This document shows, one piece after another, positions 5,549 through 6,049 of a stretch of DNA of 6,049 nucleotides. The notes beneath the pieces were generated by a model. The model searched no databases, was not told where the DNA came from, and worked only from the letters and a program-made list of their open reading frames with translations. The translations under genes were made by a program, and so were the position numbers. Within the stretch, counting starts at the first letter, position 1. Each line of letters opens with the position of its first letter. The DNA lies in NCBI GenBank assembly GCA_003023535.1, contig PXSC01000008.1:11551-17599 (forward strand), in the 5' to 3' direction. The DNA is from Halobacteriales archaeon QS_9_70_65 (lineage in GTDB: Archaea > Halobacteriota > Halobacteria > Halobacteriales > Haloarculaceae).

Positions 5549-5557
5549 GGTTTATCG
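5549..5557 (-). promoter_or_regulatory. TATA-like box of the HAD hydrolase gene (leaderless)
   Basis: The minus strand reads GATAAACC (TTTATC at 5551-5556 on +), centred about 27 bases before ATG 5526, in a GC-rich gap. Spacing is the same as for the other minus-strand genes here, and no Shine-Dalgarno is visible. Confidence 0.6.
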
Positions 5558-5577
5558 GTGAGGTCGGGTCCGTCAGC

Positions 5578-5627
5578 AGTGTTTACTTAAGATAGTTCGG
5601 TGTATTTCGGCAGTAACGAGGACGTAT
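5578..5627. other. A/T-rich strip before the second palindrome cluster
   Basis: This is one of the least GC-rich pieces of the window, including TTTACTTAAGAT at 5582-5593. It could hold a promoter reading rightwards into the palindrome cluster, but there is no gene or mapped transcript to support that. It also contains ACGTATTC (5622-5629), an octamer found at the right edge of the first element (3742-3749). Confidence 0.3.
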
Positions 5628-5830
5628 TCGAAAGCCCCCTCCCGCTCGCGGGCTGCGACTCACGGCTCGCTTCGCTCGCCGGCAGAGCAACGCTCTGCCG
5701 AGCCCTCGCTCGTTTCGCTCGCAAGGACGCCGTTCGCAACGTCGAGAGACCTCGCTCCCGCTCGGTCTCTCGCGACGCCTCGCTGCGCGCGGCCTGCGGC
5801 CGTGCGTGCGTCGGCTCGCTCCGCGAGCGG
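5628..5830. repeat. Second palindrome cluster with triloop and tandem-mismatch hairpins
   Basis: It begins with TCGAAAGCCC (5628-5637), identical to 3266-3275 in the left end of the first element. Hairpins: 5663-5681 (CGGCTCGC arms, TTC loop, TC/TC mismatch); 5680-5700 (CGGCAGAGC, AAC, perfect 9 bp); 5707-5721 (CGCTCG, TTT, TC-type mismatch); 5743-5772 (CGAGAGACC perfect outer 9 bp, then TC/TC mismatch, GC pairs, TCCC loop); 5777-5793 (GCCTCGC, TGC, one mismatch); 5790-5802 (CGGCC, TGC); 5817-5829 (CGCTC, CGC). Several overlap, so they are alternative folds. No inverted right end as clear as in the first element is visible. A minus-strand frame across the area gives a basic, motif-free peptide and is not credible. 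Confidence 0.75.
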
Positions 5831-5980
5831 TCGGCCCCGTTCGATTTCCTACCCGATGAGGGCTGGTCGGCCGGCTCTCGTCTAACTAAACACCGCCGGT
5901 CTGCTCCCGTCGACGGCGGGTCCGCGAGGCGGCGAGGCGACGGCCTCGCGGCGGCGCGACGACACGGAAAAAGCGGAAGC
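5831..5980. other. Intergenic spacer upstream of the aIF2 gamma start
   Basis: No gene is seen. CCGCGAGGC (5922-5930) and GCCTCGCGG (5943-5951) form a perfect 9-bp inverted repeat around 12 bases. Otherwise it is plain GC-rich spacer that must include upstream control sequence for the gene starting at 6020. Confidence 0.4.
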
Positions 5981-5988
5981 GTTATCAC
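5979..5988 (+). promoter_or_regulatory. Candidate TATA-like box for the gene at 6020
   Basis: GCGTTATCAC has its A/T core about 36 bases before ATG 6020, preceded by an A-rich GGAAAAAGCGG stretch that could serve as a BRE-like element. This would give a short leader of roughly ten bases. The later ATTTACA (6001-6007) is too close to the start codon for a TATA box. Confidence 0.35.
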
Positions 5989-6019
5989 CGCCACGGCAGG
6001 ATTTACACGTCATTACTAC

Positions 6020-6049
6020 ATGACGACGAATCACCGACAACCGGAGGTG
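6020..6049 (+). CDS. eif2g: Probable translation initiation factor aIF2 subunit gamma, first ten codons
   Basis: ATG at 6020 opens MTTNHRQPEV, which runs off the window. From memory, haloarchaeal aIF2 gamma proteins begin with a short Met-Thr-rich leader, then HxQPEV, and go on to the GTPase P-loop. If right, the product is the GTP-binding subunit of the heterotrimeric factor that brings initiator Met-tRNA to the ribosome. Only ten residues are visible and no motif of the GTPase domain is included, so the call rests on this N-terminal resemblance alone. No Shine-Dalgarno is seen. Confidence 0.55.
   Translation, partial: MTTNHRQPEV

Noticed and set aside
5587..5994. 135-codon minus-strand frame over the second palindrome cluster
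   Set aside because: Basic, Ser/Arg/Ala-rich and motif-free, with the sequence explained by hairpins; no promoter or family resemblance.

Overview
The window looks like chromosomal DNA of a halophilic archaeon (Halobacteria). It is strongly GC-rich with G/C-heavy third codon positions. The encoded proteins are rich in Asp and Glu and poor in Lys. Most genes carry a TATA-like box centred about 27-28 bases upstream of the start codon with no Shine-Dalgarno, which is the usual haloarchaeal leaderless arrangement. Genus cannot be fixed from the sequence alone.

Left part (1-3106), ordinary coding DNA: the 3' part of a single-domain AAA ATPase with a His/Asp tail (+), a PhnP-like metallo-beta-lactamase-fold hydrolase (+), and, convergent with only 4 bases between stops, a haloarchaeal DUF5787-type protein (-). 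The last has what looks like a PD-(D/E)XK nuclease core, an inserted winged-helix-like segment and a C-terminal cysteine cluster.

Middle part (3107-4003): about 0.9 kb without a credible gene. From 3256 to 3744 it holds a 489-base element bounded by 23-nt inverted ends (21 of 23 paired) and packed with palindromes. Inside are a 16-bp inverted repeat around a 36-nt spacer and a run of seven hairpins (3490-3697), six of them perfect. Their stems all differ, but all have a three-base loop of C(GNA)G type on one strand or the other. Stem sequence varies while architecture is constant. This is the most unusual signal in the window.

Right part (4004-6049): a winged-helix/zinc-ribbon regulator gene (-) broken by a frame change, apparently an internal deletion that removed half of a zinc ribbon; a HAD-superfamily (haloacid dehalogenase type II-like) hydrolase (-) with its own promoter; a second palindrome cluster (about 5628-5830) that starts with the same ten bases as the first element and again uses triloop hairpins with tandem G.A-type mismatches; and, at the right edge, the first ten codons of what is probably translation initiation factor aIF2 gamma (+).

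The genes do not form an evident pathway. They read as a mosaic of housekeeping and orphan haloarchaeal genes separated by two structured non-coding blocks.
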